From: Allolobophora icterica | Lineage: Eukaryota > Annelida > Clitellata > Crassiclitellata > Lumbricidae | NCBI GenBank assembly: GCA_963556255.1 | Contig: OY744615.1 | Span: 22,232,013-22,296,012 of the forward strand | Reading direction: 5' to 3' | DNA length: 64,000 nucleotides | Shown: positions 1-41,236 of the stretch, one piece after another | Layout of the letters: every line of letters starts with the position of its first letter | Numbering within the stretch: position 1 is the stretch's first letter | Position numbers and translations under genes: made by a program | Notes under the pieces: model-generated | Databases searched by the model: none | What the model saw: only the letters and a program-made list of their open reading frames with translations | What the model was told of the DNA's origin: nothing

Positions 1-3000
1 TTCACTGAATTCCTTTGCCAGAAAGATATAGTAATTAACAGTCATCCACAATAATATGAACCCAAGATCTGAAAAATAGAACCAAAGATCTGAAAAATAG
101 AACCCAAGATCTGAAAAATAGGCGCGCAGGTCGAATGTTAGTCACATTTACTGGTATCAAACTAATAATATATCCAATTACGTAAGCTGCCCTAGTTAGT
201 ATCAACAGCAGGCACAGCGGTCTCAAGTAACAGTAACAGTGTCTTAGCAGTTGTAACCAGATTTCATCAGTCACAGTATCAATTAAACAAATACCAAGAA
301 TGTTTTGTACTTTAATGACAAACACGAAACATCTTGGAACCTGCTTATAACGATTAAGTAAAATATAGCAGTTGCAATTAATGACACAAGTTTCCACATT
401 GGTCAAAGCCATGTGTGCTTCATAAACTCTAACTAATACAATTATACAAGCCTTACTATACTCAACTTACTGAGAAGAAAGGCGGCCAGAAACCATTATG
501 TTAAAACATCAGCCATTCAAATGCAAATACAGATCGAAAGCAAAGCATAGATTACATACAATTAAACTTAATCCCGTTTTATCTTTGGCTACATAAAATC
601 ACCAAACACCAATGCCATCCACAGTTGTTGGTTATTTTGACGTGAAAGCATTTTTGAAAGTTTCCTGAATGCAGATTAGAGTGTTTTAGCCTATTATACA
701 CATAAATCTTAATGCTGTGTGCATAACAGTAATCATTTGATTCAAAATCAATACTGTATAAATAATATCAAATTTATGACAAAACGGAGCAAAGGCAACC
801 ATCTTTTAACAACCGATTACCCCAACATAATGACATGTCGTGAAAGTAGCATTTTAAACCAGCAAATAAAATGTAGTTAGAATCTTCTTAGACATTCGTT
901 ATCTAGTAATAAGCACAGCAACAGTGATGTCTAGCTAGGCAGTGATGAGGCCTTCTTTAGTAACCAAGAAAAACAGCCTGTCTTAAAAGAATGTGCTCTC
1001 AAACCAGAAAGTTTACAGTCTAGTGAAACTGCACCTGCTGTTTACAAACTTGACTTCAAAGAGTGTAAGATAACAAGCAAAGACGAAGCTCAACAATTAC
1101 AAGTTTTACTCAAACTATTAGCAACTGGCTAGTAAATTAAGACACAGATTTGAAACGTCCTCATCAAGTGACTCCTGAAGTGCTGCTGCTTAATATAAAA
1201 GGCACTGTGAACGCTGCTTTCAGTGAAAACTGCAGAAAACTAATTGAAACATTCATAAGCATTTAAACTGGTTAAAAATCTTGACTTTTATTGAAGGCAT
1301 GATTCCCTCAACATTGATCCACACTACATTAGTGACTGAAGAAGAAAATGCTATTGGCAGAAAGTGAAATTCATCAAGTTTCAAAAACATACCTAATAGA
1401 TAAGAATTTATGAATAGTGGGTCAGTACCGAAAATCTAATGTGTACCAATCTTGTCCAACATCAAACCAGTAGAAAGGGTAAAAATGCTGAGCTGACCAT
1501 TAACAAGCCTTTTAAACTAGATATTGCTGTATCCTATACGTTCTGTACACATTGTATTCTGTCCAATCGTGTAACTAGAACCAGACAAGACATCAATTGG
1601 TAGTCCAGTAAAATCCAACAAAATTTCTGTTCAATTTAGAAAAATTGATTTATCCAAGACTGGGAAACCAAGTGTTAAGCTCACTGGAAAAAGACACCAG
1701 TCCATTGAATAATAACACTAAGAACAGAGATTTTTCATTTGTCAAAGTGCTCAACTTTTTGGTAAGCTGTATAACATTTGCAACAGAGATTTTCCTTTGT
1801 TAATATGCAGAACGTCTGTGGTAACCTGCATTTGCAGCAACACCAACTCATGACCTTTGTTACTAAGTGACAAATTTCACAAATTCTCCATGTGTTAATT
1901 GCATGTGTAACCTTTGGTCAACAAACAATACTTGTCGTATCTTATGAATGAGCAAATATCCTGGTGGAAGGATTGGCAAAGGAAGAAGGAACTAAAATTC
2001 ACTCTCTTCTACAGAGACTAAACTTAAAGATGGTACAGGTCCAAAAACTTTCGATTGAGAAGATCAAAAAAGGATAAATATAACTGTTGCACTGTTTCAT
2101 GTTGCCTAATTTCTTCTGATCAATGTTGGAATTCGGGATCAAAAGCAGACAGTGGTATAAAGGGGTATTTCTTCCCAGCTCAAATTCTTTTCCATCACTT
2201 TCCAAAGTAACCCTATATCTGAACATTTCTCAATTTCTTTCATCAAACCAGGCTCAAAAAGTTCCAAATGGAATGCTTATGGCACAATGATTATCTATCA
2301 TTCTGTCCACAGGGTAAGGCCTACACTACGTTAGGAAGCAGGGAGATTCCCAGCACCAAGCCTACAGCTTTGCGAATAGTATACAACATATGTACAAAAC
2401 ATTTAATAAGTGAACAAGCCTTAACTACAGGTTACATTCTGAGTATCCATTTCCTTCATTCAAACTGTTGCTTAACTCCAAGACAGGCTGAATTCAAGCC
2501 TGCCTGCAAGTTAAAGTCAACAAGCATGTCTCTCATTAAAACTAAACTGACCCAGCTCTGGTATCACTTCAACTGGAAACTGCACAAATATCTGAATCCG
2601 AAAATGCAAGTAAACTAAAAGGACCTAGCTTATGAACTTTCGTTCAAAAATTGCCACAAAATATGAAAACTGTAGCAGAACTTGTTACACTAAGATCAGT
2701 ATTTTTCTGTACGATAAGACGTTTGATCCAACTTAAGGGAATCTACATATCACAGAACATTAAAATATATCATTCTGGAAAATTTATATAATCTCAAATT
2801 ATCAACATTGACAGAACAAGGCATCAAATGAGGTGACCAAAAGATAAGATCAGAGGTTTTTGATATAAAAAAACAATATTATTGAACTCTTCTATAACAA
2901 AGCAATCTTCTTTGATTGAAGAATCGCAAAAACGATCACCTGAATGAAAAGATCAGAACCGCCAGCAGCCAACCCTGAGAGGTGTCCATGGGTATGACAA

Positions 3001-3133
3001 ATCAGGGACTTCATTTTCATAGTCTTGGCATACATGGGTAGATGGCCAGTCCTCTCCTCACTAGTGTACAGTTCATGTACTCATTTTATACTTAACGTTG
3101 CCAGAAGGCACTAGTATAACAGAAGTTTAAAAC
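1..3133. other. AT-rich sequence downstream of the formin stop, no gene seen
   Basis: No convincing coding region on either strand. Part may be formin 3'UTR; I cannot place its end. Positions 59-121 contain three copies of a 21-bp unit (CCCAAGATCTGAAAAATAGA type). Confidence 0.6.
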
Positions 3134-3261
3134 CAGTGGTTAAAGTGGTTTCGGTGAGCAGTGGGAACTCTAAAGAAGAGTTTTATTGGAACGCGGAACG
3201 CATGCGTGAGCAGTGGGAACGCAAGCAAACAATTACCATTCCCACACCACTTTAAACGCTG
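3134..3261 (-). mobile_element. hAT-type MITE, copy 1 (128 bp)
   Basis: Ends are CAGTGGTTAAAGTGG and CCACTTTAAACGCTG (inverted), flanked by the 8-bp duplication TTTAAAAC at 3126-3133 and 3262-3269. 8-bp duplications and CAG-starting termini are typical of hAT elements. It carries an AATAAA on the minus strand (3187-3182) and internal GAGCAGTGGGAAC repeats. Confidence 0.9.
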
Positions 3262-3812
3262 TTTAAAACTATTTTCTCTTGACCGGGAATAAAATCCCTG
3301 ATCAATGGGTTTGTTAGCATACAAATCAATACACAATTGCCTACACTTCCTATAAGCACAAACAATAAATCAGAAGGTGTTTCATCTAAAACTGAAACGG
3401 CAGAAAATTCTCAGTTTTCAAGACTTTTACTTGTGGCAAATGCTTACCTAATTTTCCACACAAAACTCTCAATCTGTTATACTTCATAAACCTTTCTTTA
3501 CTTGTATTTCAATTTCAATTTTTGAGCAGCCTTAAATACAAAGTGTTTTTTGTGCACAAGTCCATAACCCCTACGGTGATCTAGTGAGAAATCCAAGTGA
3601 TTTGCACTGATTTTCAGTCCATATGCAGGTGCCTACTCTGTCTGTAAACATTCTTCTGTATAAATCAGGCACTGATCTGCTCAAACACTAGCACCTAGAC
3701 CTATGATTAGGCGAATTGCAGGCATGTAATAGGAAGGCAGAAGCACTGTTAGCCACAGTGCCGCCATTATGCTATCAGTCATAGCTAGATCATAATAATG
3801 TTAGTCACTCGT

Positions 3813-33440
<29,628 letters not shown>

Positions 33441-33634
33441 TTTACTGTTTCAGAACTGAATCTACAATGTAATTTTACAATTAACTTTAAATCATTTTAT
33501 TGAGAAATACAAAAAATATATACTAAATGAGGTGAAACTGACAAAAGAATGTGGTATGAACCAGAATAAAGATTATAAAAATATGTTGCACATAGAGTTA
33601 GGCTGCTTCTCAGCTTCACCAGCATGGTACAGCT

Positions 33635-34728
33635 ACAATCAGTGTTTAGAAAAGGTCATTCCACTGAAATAGTTCTTCTGAGATTTATCTCTGATGCTTG
33701 TTACACTGGTCACTGATATTTGACATTTAACGATGCTGGGACTGTGGACCTTAGCACGGCATTTAATACAGTAGATCACACCATCCTGCTGACCAGATTT
33801 AACATGTCAACAGAGTTGTGGACCAGTTGTTGGAGTGGCTTTGCTCATTCCTGGATGGGTGCACAATTGGAGTTACCAACAGCTTGGACAACTCAGTTTG
33901 GACACAGGTCTGTTAAAATGTATGCTCTGCGGGGCTCAGTTCTTGGGCCATTTCTGTACACACTGAGTATGGTCGATGTGACTAAGATTATTCAACTCTT
34001 GGAGCCTTGGTTCATCAGTATGCTGATGACGTCCAGCTGTACTTAACATGCCACTCGCCTGAGTGTCCAATGTGCAGACAATCGCTATGAAAGTTCAGTC
34101 CTGGTTGTCTTCAAATTGGCTCAGACATAACCTGGGAAAACAGAATTTATATGGCTAAGCATAAGACAGAGGCAAGCAAGGATTGACAGGGAAACGATAG
34201 CATTTTCAGGTTGGGAAATCAAGCGCGTGCCCGGCACCTTTGAGTGCTTCTGTATGAAAACTTATCTATGGAGGGGCATGTCCCGGTTTGTCCATATCTC
34301 TACTTACATGCTTGATGTCTTTCACTGGCTCCCTATTGCTGCGCGCATCCGATATAAGACCCTCTTCCTTGTCTCTAAATCTCAGCAGCCTACTGCCCCG
34401 AAATATCTCTCGAACTATCTGCGAAAACCGCTATCTGCATCTTCTTCTCGTTCATTGCGCTCTGTAAATCGGCTTGATCTTTTTGTTCCCAGGGCTAAAA
34501 CTGCTTTGGCCCAGCACCGGGCATTTGCTGTAGAGGGTCCCACGATCTCGAATGACCTTCCCCTCTGCTCAGGGCCAAACTAATGACTGGCTTTTCCTCA
34601 TCGATCTCGCGTTCCCTAAAAGCATTTCTGTTTCCCCAGGGCTTCTGTGCTGAGAGCGCTTCTGAATAATTATTCTGCAAGAGGCGCTTTATAAATTTCT
34701 ACACAATACAATACAATACAATATTTAC
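33635..34728 (+). mobile_element. CR1/L2-like LINE relic (reverse transcriptase and 3' end)
   Basis: Decayed plus-strand RT pieces: FRKGHSTEIVLL, VDLSTAFNTVDHTILL, LRGSVLGPFLYTL, then VFHWLPIAARIRYKTL and PKYLSNYL of the C-terminus. It ends GAGAGCGCTTCTGAATAATT...GAGGCGCTTTATAAATTT and (ACAAT)n. Stops and frameshifts mark it as dead. It lies just upstream of the formin ATG exon. Confidence 0.88.
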
Positions 34729-35514
34729 AATACAATGTCAGAGTAATGGTAATAAGTAATTTATATTTCATTCATATACACTGTTCACAATAATTGTACC
34801 CTGGTAAGCTCATCCCTGTCTAGTTGGTTTGAAATTCACATGTAAACATCAGGAACTCAGTATGGAAAATCGCAAGTCAAATAATAAAATTTATCAAATA
34901 TTCATACTTTCATATATCTCCAAACAATTTTCTCACAACACCACGAATCATAGTAGTTGTACATGTGACACTTATAGTGAGAAAATATGTTAAACATAGG
35001 GTTTCCCTGTGTCCGAATCCTTTTCAGGCTACATTAGCAATACATGGGAGCATTTGAGATTTTCTAGTAATTGCCTGGGTGAATAACTCATGACAGGAAC
35101 CATAAAAACACTAGTTGGACCACTGAGAAAATATATGGCAAGATATGGTTGCTCTGTTTTTGGGCCCTTTTGGCCCCATTTGCCAATAGATGGAAGCAGT
35201 ATGACTTTCTGATGACTTGGTACTTTTGTAAGAAATGTGTGAAGTTTGAGAAAATGAAAATTCGATAACTATCTGATATGGTGCGGCTTTCCAGGTCTAA
35301 TAGCCAACACCTGAATGTGAATATTTAACCAACTGGACGGAGGTGTAAAACCCATAGACGTGTTGCTGAAAATCTACGCCCCACACAGCTGGTAGCAAAC
35401 TAACCACAGCCATTGGTTATTTTAAAATTTATTCACCCCTTGTCCCAAATCTAAATATTCACCGTGAACAGTTTTGTAGAAAAGCGCGTCTTTTGGCACA
35501 TACATGACAAATTT
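34729..35514. other. No gene or repeat recognised
   Basis: AT-rich sequence between the LINE relic and the candidate promoter. It is within the formin 5' intron if the upstream exon is real. Confidence 0.5.
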
Positions 35515-35632
35515 CGTGCATGCGCCGGAAGTAAACGCCTTTTGCGATACAGTTGGGCGTTTCACGATATTAGGAGGCCATGATTTCATTAAACAATTTA
35601 GCAAACAACGAACTTGACTTTCAAGGTAATTT
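35515..35632 (+). promoter_or_regulatory. NRF1/ETS-like promoter motifs before a possible plus-strand first exon
   Basis: GTGCATGCGCCGGAAGT (about 35516-35532) joins an NRF1-like palindrome to an ETS site, as in housekeeping promoters. About 50 bp downstream an ATG at 35580 opens a short frame (MISLNNLANNELDFQ) ending at AAG/GTAATTT near 35625. I found no later exons for it, so it may be a chance frame or a gene remnant. Confidence 0.25.
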
Positions 35633-35659
35633 AAAAGTATACAAATTATAGATTCTTAC

Positions 35660-35830
35660 CTCCTGTTGCATAATCTGTATTGCCTTGAATTTTTAGAAAA
35701 AGCAGAATGTATTCAATCCAAATTAAAAGTAAACAAATCCGCTTAGATCACATTCCGTGAAGCTAAATACAACAACCGGATGCGAGTTATGCCATCTTCC
35801 TGTCACGCAGATTGCGTTACTTTTGTCGAG
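35660..35830 (-). promoter_or_regulatory. Possible 5' noncoding exon and promoter of the formin
   Basis: The minus strand has a good donor, GGAG/GTAAGAATC, at 35660/35659, which could splice to the acceptor at 33461 just upstream of the formin ATG. No TATA box was seen. A GGAAGATGGC motif (YY1-like, minus strand, about 35789-35798) lies in the segment. Placement is inferred from splice signals only. Confidence 0.35.
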
Positions 35831-35879
35831 TCTACCAGTTTCAGAATATGCAATCCCTATAGAAAAATAATCAAAAGTA

Positions 35880-36935
35880 GTATCATGGTGTGACAAGGAA
35901 TTGGTAGGGGAGTAAGGGAAGGCTGCCCACTATCGCCATTTCTCTTCAACATATATACGTAGAAGAGCTAATACAAGAGGCAATGGAACAAACAGAAGAG
36001 GGAATAAAAGTGGGCGGAAGACGTGGGAAGACTCATTTATAAGAGCCCTAAGATTCGCTGACGACCAAGCAATGCTGGCGACTACGCAGGAGGGACTACA
36101 GAATCGATGGATCAACTAAACATGACCTCAATAAAAAATACAACATGAAAATAAATATCGGAAAGACAAAGATTATGAGGATAAGTGGAAGGAAGGAGGA
36201 TCGATATATCAATGAAAATAACAATAAATGCAGAGAAGGTGGAACGTAGCCTACAGGTCAAGATCGAGCTTCGAAGATCTGCTACTTGGGAAGTGTGATA
36301 ACAACAGATGCAAGATGCCATAGGCCTAGTGATAGGCCTATAGAACGAAGGATAGTATTGGCCTATTGGAAAAGATGCGTTCATGAAAAGAGGAGACTTG
36401 ATGAGAGGAGGACTGAGCATTAAAGACCTAAAGAAGAGACTTGTCAAGACACTATATATGCCCTAGCTGGTATATCCATGGAGTGTGGTAGGCCTACTGT
36501 ATATATATAGGTCGGAGACGTGGACCATCAGGAAAGAATTAAGATATCAGGAGATTGCATGGAGGCCTTTAAGATGTGGATATGGAGAAGGATGGAAAAG
36601 GTGAGCTGGATGGAGCGAATGACAAATGAAGAGGTGCTGTAAAGAGTAGAAGAAAAAAGATCACTGATGACAACATTAAGAGAAAGACAAAAGAACTGGT
36701 TTGGACACATATTATGAGGAGACTCCCTCTTGAGAGAAATCATAGAGGGGAGATTGGAGGGAAAGAGAGGGAAAGGAAAACCGCGACAGATGATGCTGGG
36801 ATGGATGATGATCGCCCGACGGGCGACGGATACAGCGGACTGAAGACAAGAGCACAACGAAGAGAAGAATGGCGTTATTGGAAGTTGAAGCCTGCCGAAG
36901 GGCAGAGAACTTAAAAGAAGAAGAGACTCTAGACA
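35880..36935 (+). mobile_element. Second non-LTR LINE relic, heavily decayed
   Basis: Across frames the plus strand reads GVREGCPLSPFLFNIY (RT motif), ALRFADDQAML (the FADD catalytic box), KINIGKTKIMRIS, WMERMTNEEVL, RQKNWFGHI and LEGKRGKGKPRQMM, the order of an RTE/Jockey-type RT C-terminus. Many frameshifts and stops. Confidence 0.82.
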
Positions 36936-38129
36936 AAGTAAAATTGATTCAGCCAGTTATCAGATTCGGTCCGAGTCAAATTCCATAGTGGACATATATA
37001 TAGCATTTGTTCTGGAGGATCGAGCCTATACACAAACGGCGGTTGGTGATTGAAGCAGAACAGACACGTCCCTGTAGGTGTGTCGTAAATATAAAGTAAC
37101 ATTATAGATTTATAGCCTATGTAAATACACTAAATGTGAAATAATGGTAGGCGTAAAGGCGTAGGCCTATAAGCCTATACAACAGTCGCAGGTAGGGCAG
37201 GTAGGCTTAATGTAAATCGCCGATAATTTTCATCGCCACATAATGTGCGTAGGCCCTATAGTGTTGTTTTCGTTAACGAAAACGAAAACGAAAATGGCAA
37301 TTAACGAAAATTAAACGTTTTCGTTAACGAAAACTAAAACTAAAACGAAAATACGCAGACAACAAAAACTAAAACTAAAACGAAAATTGTATAGGCCTAC
37401 CAATAAAAACTAAAACGAAACGAAAATTGATCAAACGAAAACGAAAACGATATTTACCATATTTAAACTTATAGTTTTTTTAAATGTAATTTTTGTTGTT
37501 TTCATTCCATTGTTTTGCTTGTAATTTCTCCATACTTAATTCGCCATTTGTATTGTGCTGCCTTGATAAGCATCTCAACGCAGACCCTCGAAAATATCAC
37601 ACCAACCAATCGCATGTGAAATAATGTAGGTCCTATTTCAATTGCTTCGGCTGCATTTCACCCATAGTTTTATTAATTGACGTCGAAATCAGGTCGCGCG
37701 TGGGTAGGCCCTACATGGACCATGACAGTATAGGGCCTACTATAGAAAATCACGAAAACACGGTAAACAAGGAAGCCGTGGTTTTCGGCATTTGCCGTGT
37801 TTTCCGTGATTTTTGACATTTGCCGTGTTTTCGTAAAAAATGCCGTGTTTGTTGCGATTTTTTGTGGTTGTGGCAGTTTAAAGTTTTGCACAGTCGAAGT
37901 AAGTAGGCCTAAGTATAGATGAAGGCTTACTTAATTACTCACTAGGCCTACTCACTTATAATTTCCAAATTTCTAAATCGTTACTCTGGGATCGGTATAA
38001 GCAAATCATGATCTCCAAATTTCTACTGCGTAGGCCTAATAATTACTCTGAGACCGATATAAGCAAATCATAATCTCTAAATATCTAAAGCGTTAGGCCT
38101 ACTCTTGCTAAGCCCATGGCACCATGGCT
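36936..38129. repeat. Spacer with TAGGCCTA motifs and (ACGAAA)n-like low complexity
   Basis: About 37260-37455 is low-complexity GTTTTCGTTAACGAAAAC-type sequence. About 37740-37870 repeats GCCGTGTTTTC. TAGGCCTA-like motifs recur. No gene seen. Confidence 0.6.
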
Positions 38130-38622
38130 CAGTGGCGTCTACCAATGTCGAGTGTGGAGAACGATCTCCATCGAACTTCAAAAGTGGGGGGGTTTGACAT
38201 ATTTTGACTGAAAGTGGGGGTTGCATTTTTTCATGACAGCTCTTTTGTTCCGTGTGATAATACAGCCAAATCCAACAAAGCAAAAATATTTAAAATCCGA
38301 AAACGTCGCAAAAAAATTTCGCGCTACGCGCGATAATTGCTTTGACTCTCTTTGGGCACTGTCAGTCTAGACGTAAACTCAGCACCTATTAGGGCCTAAA
38401 GTAGAAAACATTCAGCTAAGTCATCCAGAAATTCATTAATCTGTAGGCCTAACTGTTTCAGAATGACTGATTAATTCGTTTATTTAACGACGCCGTCTTA
38501 TCAAAGACGATTGGCGTCTCTCCCACTGCAGAATCTCAGAAAACACCAAAATGTGTATTTCAGAGGGTAAATTTGGGGGGTTGACTCTCCATTTACTTTT
38601 GGGGGGGGGTTAGACGCCACTG
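38130..38622. mobile_element. hAT-type element, CAGTGGCGTCTA family (493 bp)
   Basis: Termini CAGTGGCGTCTA and TAGACGCCACTG are perfect inverted repeats, flanked by the 8-bp duplication CCATGGCT at 38122-38129 and 38623-38630. G-runs near both ends; no coding region. Confidence 0.88.
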
Positions 38623-39143
38623 CCATGGCTGGCTGACATTACAAAAGCAAAGCAGTGCGTTGGAAACTAAAAGAGTCACCTGCAGTGGCACACACTAAGT
38701 TGAAAGTAGGTCTATAGATCATGTTCTGAGTCTCTGGACCAATTGGCGTCGATAGTGTGGAGTGATGATATATAGGCTGCATAGGATATATCCACCGCAA
38801 AGCAGACCCTCGATGGTAGAAGATGCACGTTCGGCTATCCATCGAGCCACGCAGGCATTCGTCGCCTCCTGGTCGGTAGTTAGAAGCGCCGCCAGCGACA
38901 AACGGCGGTCGATATCACTCCTTCTGTATACCGCGCCGCTCTTCTCTGGCCGATTCGTCCGCTTTTGGGCTTTTTAAGGTTACTAACGGGACAGTTTCGT
39001 TCTCCGGTTGGGAAAAGCCAAGGAGTCCTAGCTATATATATCTTGTATTGGTACTTGGTAGGCTACTTGGCGTTCTACTGCAGAAACGCTCTATGACCTT
39101 CACATCATCTACCATCTTCAAGACTGCCTATTTTGATGTTGGG

Positions 39144-39503
39144 CAGGCCCGGTTCGTCCGTTAGGCAAACTAGGCAGCCGCCTAGGCCGCCGATTTTAGG
39201 GGCCGCCAATTTTCCATTTATCAAAAATTATTTAATTATTATTTGCTAGATGGAAGTATTATAGTGTTGGTTTATAGTGTTGGTATAGTAAATCTCGCGC
39301 AGGTGTAACCGTGAATTGCTAAAAAAAAGGTCATGACATTCATTTGTGAGGCGAATGACTAAAAAAAGGTTATCAATTTTTTTTTAAGATGAAATTCCAA
39401 AAAAGATGGACGAAATTGCCATGACGAAAATCTAAAAATTTTTGACGGTTTGCTCAGGGCCGCCGGTTTGCCTAGGGCCGCCAAATGTCTTGAGCCGGGC
39501 CTG
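39144..39503. mobile_element. hAT-type MITE, CAGGCCCGG family (360 bp)
   Basis: Termini CAGGCCCGG and CCGGGCCTG with the 8-bp duplication ATGTTGGG (39136-39143, 39504-39511). Internal subterminal repeats GGGCCGCC occur near both ends. Confidence 0.88.
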
Positions 39504-39536
39504 ATGTTGGGGTCCGAGTGTGGCGAGCCTTGTAGG

Positions 39537-40056
39537 CAGGGCTTTAGTGGTGAAATTAGAGGTGAGTATAAGCTACCGGCTAGTTTTCCGAAACAAATTA
39601 GAGGTGAGTATACTCTACAGTATTTTGTGAGTATACGCTACAGTCAAAGGCGTAGCTATATGGAGGCAAGAGGAGGCATTTGCCTATTCTTCTTTTTGTG
39701 GATTTAAAAATTTTCCGTGGGTGATAGCCCTGCGTCCTCAAGTACACCCCAGCAGAGGTGGATTTTGCCTTCTCTTGATTTGTGTCTGAAATTCTCAGAA
39801 GTTTTTGTGACCGACCGCCCTTCGGACGCTGAGAAATTTCCCCCTCACCTCTGAAACAAGATCGCCGCCACTGCATAAAAGTTTTGACAAGCAGTAGTTG
39901 CCTCCTCTTGAATTGAAGTCTGGCTACGCCCCTGGCTACAGTATTTTAAATTTTTTAATATAAATAACTATAAATATTTTGTGAGGTGAGTATACGGTCT
40001 CTAGAGGTGAGTATATATGCGCTGTATACCCGCGTATACCCTCGACTACAGCCCTG
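39537..40056. mobile_element. hAT-type MITE, CAGGGCT family, with a nested insertion
   Basis: Termini CAGGGCTTTAG and CTACAGCCCTG; 8-bp duplication CTTGTAGG at 39529-39536 and 40057-40064. The interior repeats GAGGTGAGTATA. Without the nested element and its duplication it would be about 222 bp. Confidence 0.88.
39645..39934. mobile_element. hAT-type MITE nested in 39537-40056 (290 bp)
   Basis: Ends CAAAGGCGTAGC and GGCTACGCCCCTG, flanked by the 8-bp duplication GCTACAGT (39637-39644, 39935-39942). Confidence 0.85.
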
Positions 40057-40072
40057 CTTGTAGGCCTATTTG

Positions 40073-40205
40073 CCTGTCGTCGCCCAATCATATATGCAGC
40101 TTTCCGCTCACAACTGAAAACGAACTCTTCAATCAGTCCTATCCTGCGCCGCCATACGACCACCATCATCAACAATTTCCACTGTAGCACCACAGTGATG
40201 CCATC
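40073..40205. repeat. Dispersed repeat, copy 1
   Basis: CCTGTCGTCG, GCAGCTTTCC and TCCTATCCTGCGCC in the same order and spacing as at 50361-50495. Class unknown. Confidence 0.75.
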
Positions 40206-41205
40206 TATTAGAACTTTTGTAGAAAACGGTAAATTTCGGCAAACTTGAAGAGTATATTATACTTTACCTATGAACTGTATGAACTTGAGGCATCAAAGCC
40301 CGTGTAGATCTGTGACTAGGCCTAATTGAAGTGACAAGTCTACCAAATAACTGCGATTTAACTTTTCTCCAAAACTCGAACAAACACTCGTAACACCGTA
40401 AAACATAAATGTTTTGATCATAAGGAAATAAATAATAAATGCGCTAATTACTAGTAGTTAACTTAAGTCTGAAATACAGTTCGCCAAGTTCAGCATACTG
40501 ATATGATACTGACATGTTGTCACCTTTTGATGACTTTTAATACCAGCAAAATCCAGAGTTGAGAGTAGGCATCATGCTTTCAAGTTCATGGACCACGTGG
40601 TATCAGAGAAGATGTGATATAATGTAATGTAAAAGTTTATTTGAGTTAGAACTGTTCACTTACCGATAAACTCTGTTATTAGCGACTATATATCATCATT
40701 TAGCCTATAGGTTGGCACAAGCAGCGCTTTTGTGTGGTAGCCTACTTAAAGGGCGCTAAATTGGGTGTCTAACCATGCATACACAGGCCTACATTTATAG
40801 GCCTTCATTAGCAGCATAAATACATCTACATGTATGTTTAAAGAAACGTTTCCAACTGCTGACTGTAACCAACATTTCCTTGTTGTAATTTTCTTAAACA
40901 ACGAAGGTTTGCAGAAAAGCTACAAAGTGTTACAATACTTGAATGATTCAAGTTATAGGAAAGAAAGCATTTACTCCTGTTACTTTCAGAAGGGTGGGTA
41001 TGTATACATTTGTATTTTTACTGAAGAATCTTTATAATAATAAGTGCTACTCTTGACCCAAGAATTATATATGTTTGCTTAAGATACACAGTAGGCCTAC
41101 CCTATCGTCGTAGACCGGACTCCTATTGCAGACATTTTCGGCACATAAGAAGAGCGATTATATATGATATTTAGGGGGCCTACATACACATATGCCGCCC
41201 TACAT
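40206..41205. other. No gene recognised
   Basis: AT-rich spacer with several TAGGCCTA motifs. A 67-codon frame at 40834-41037 has no recognisable homology and looks like chance. Confidence 0.5.
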
Positions 41206-41236
41206 GTATGTATGTATGTATGTATGTATGTATATG

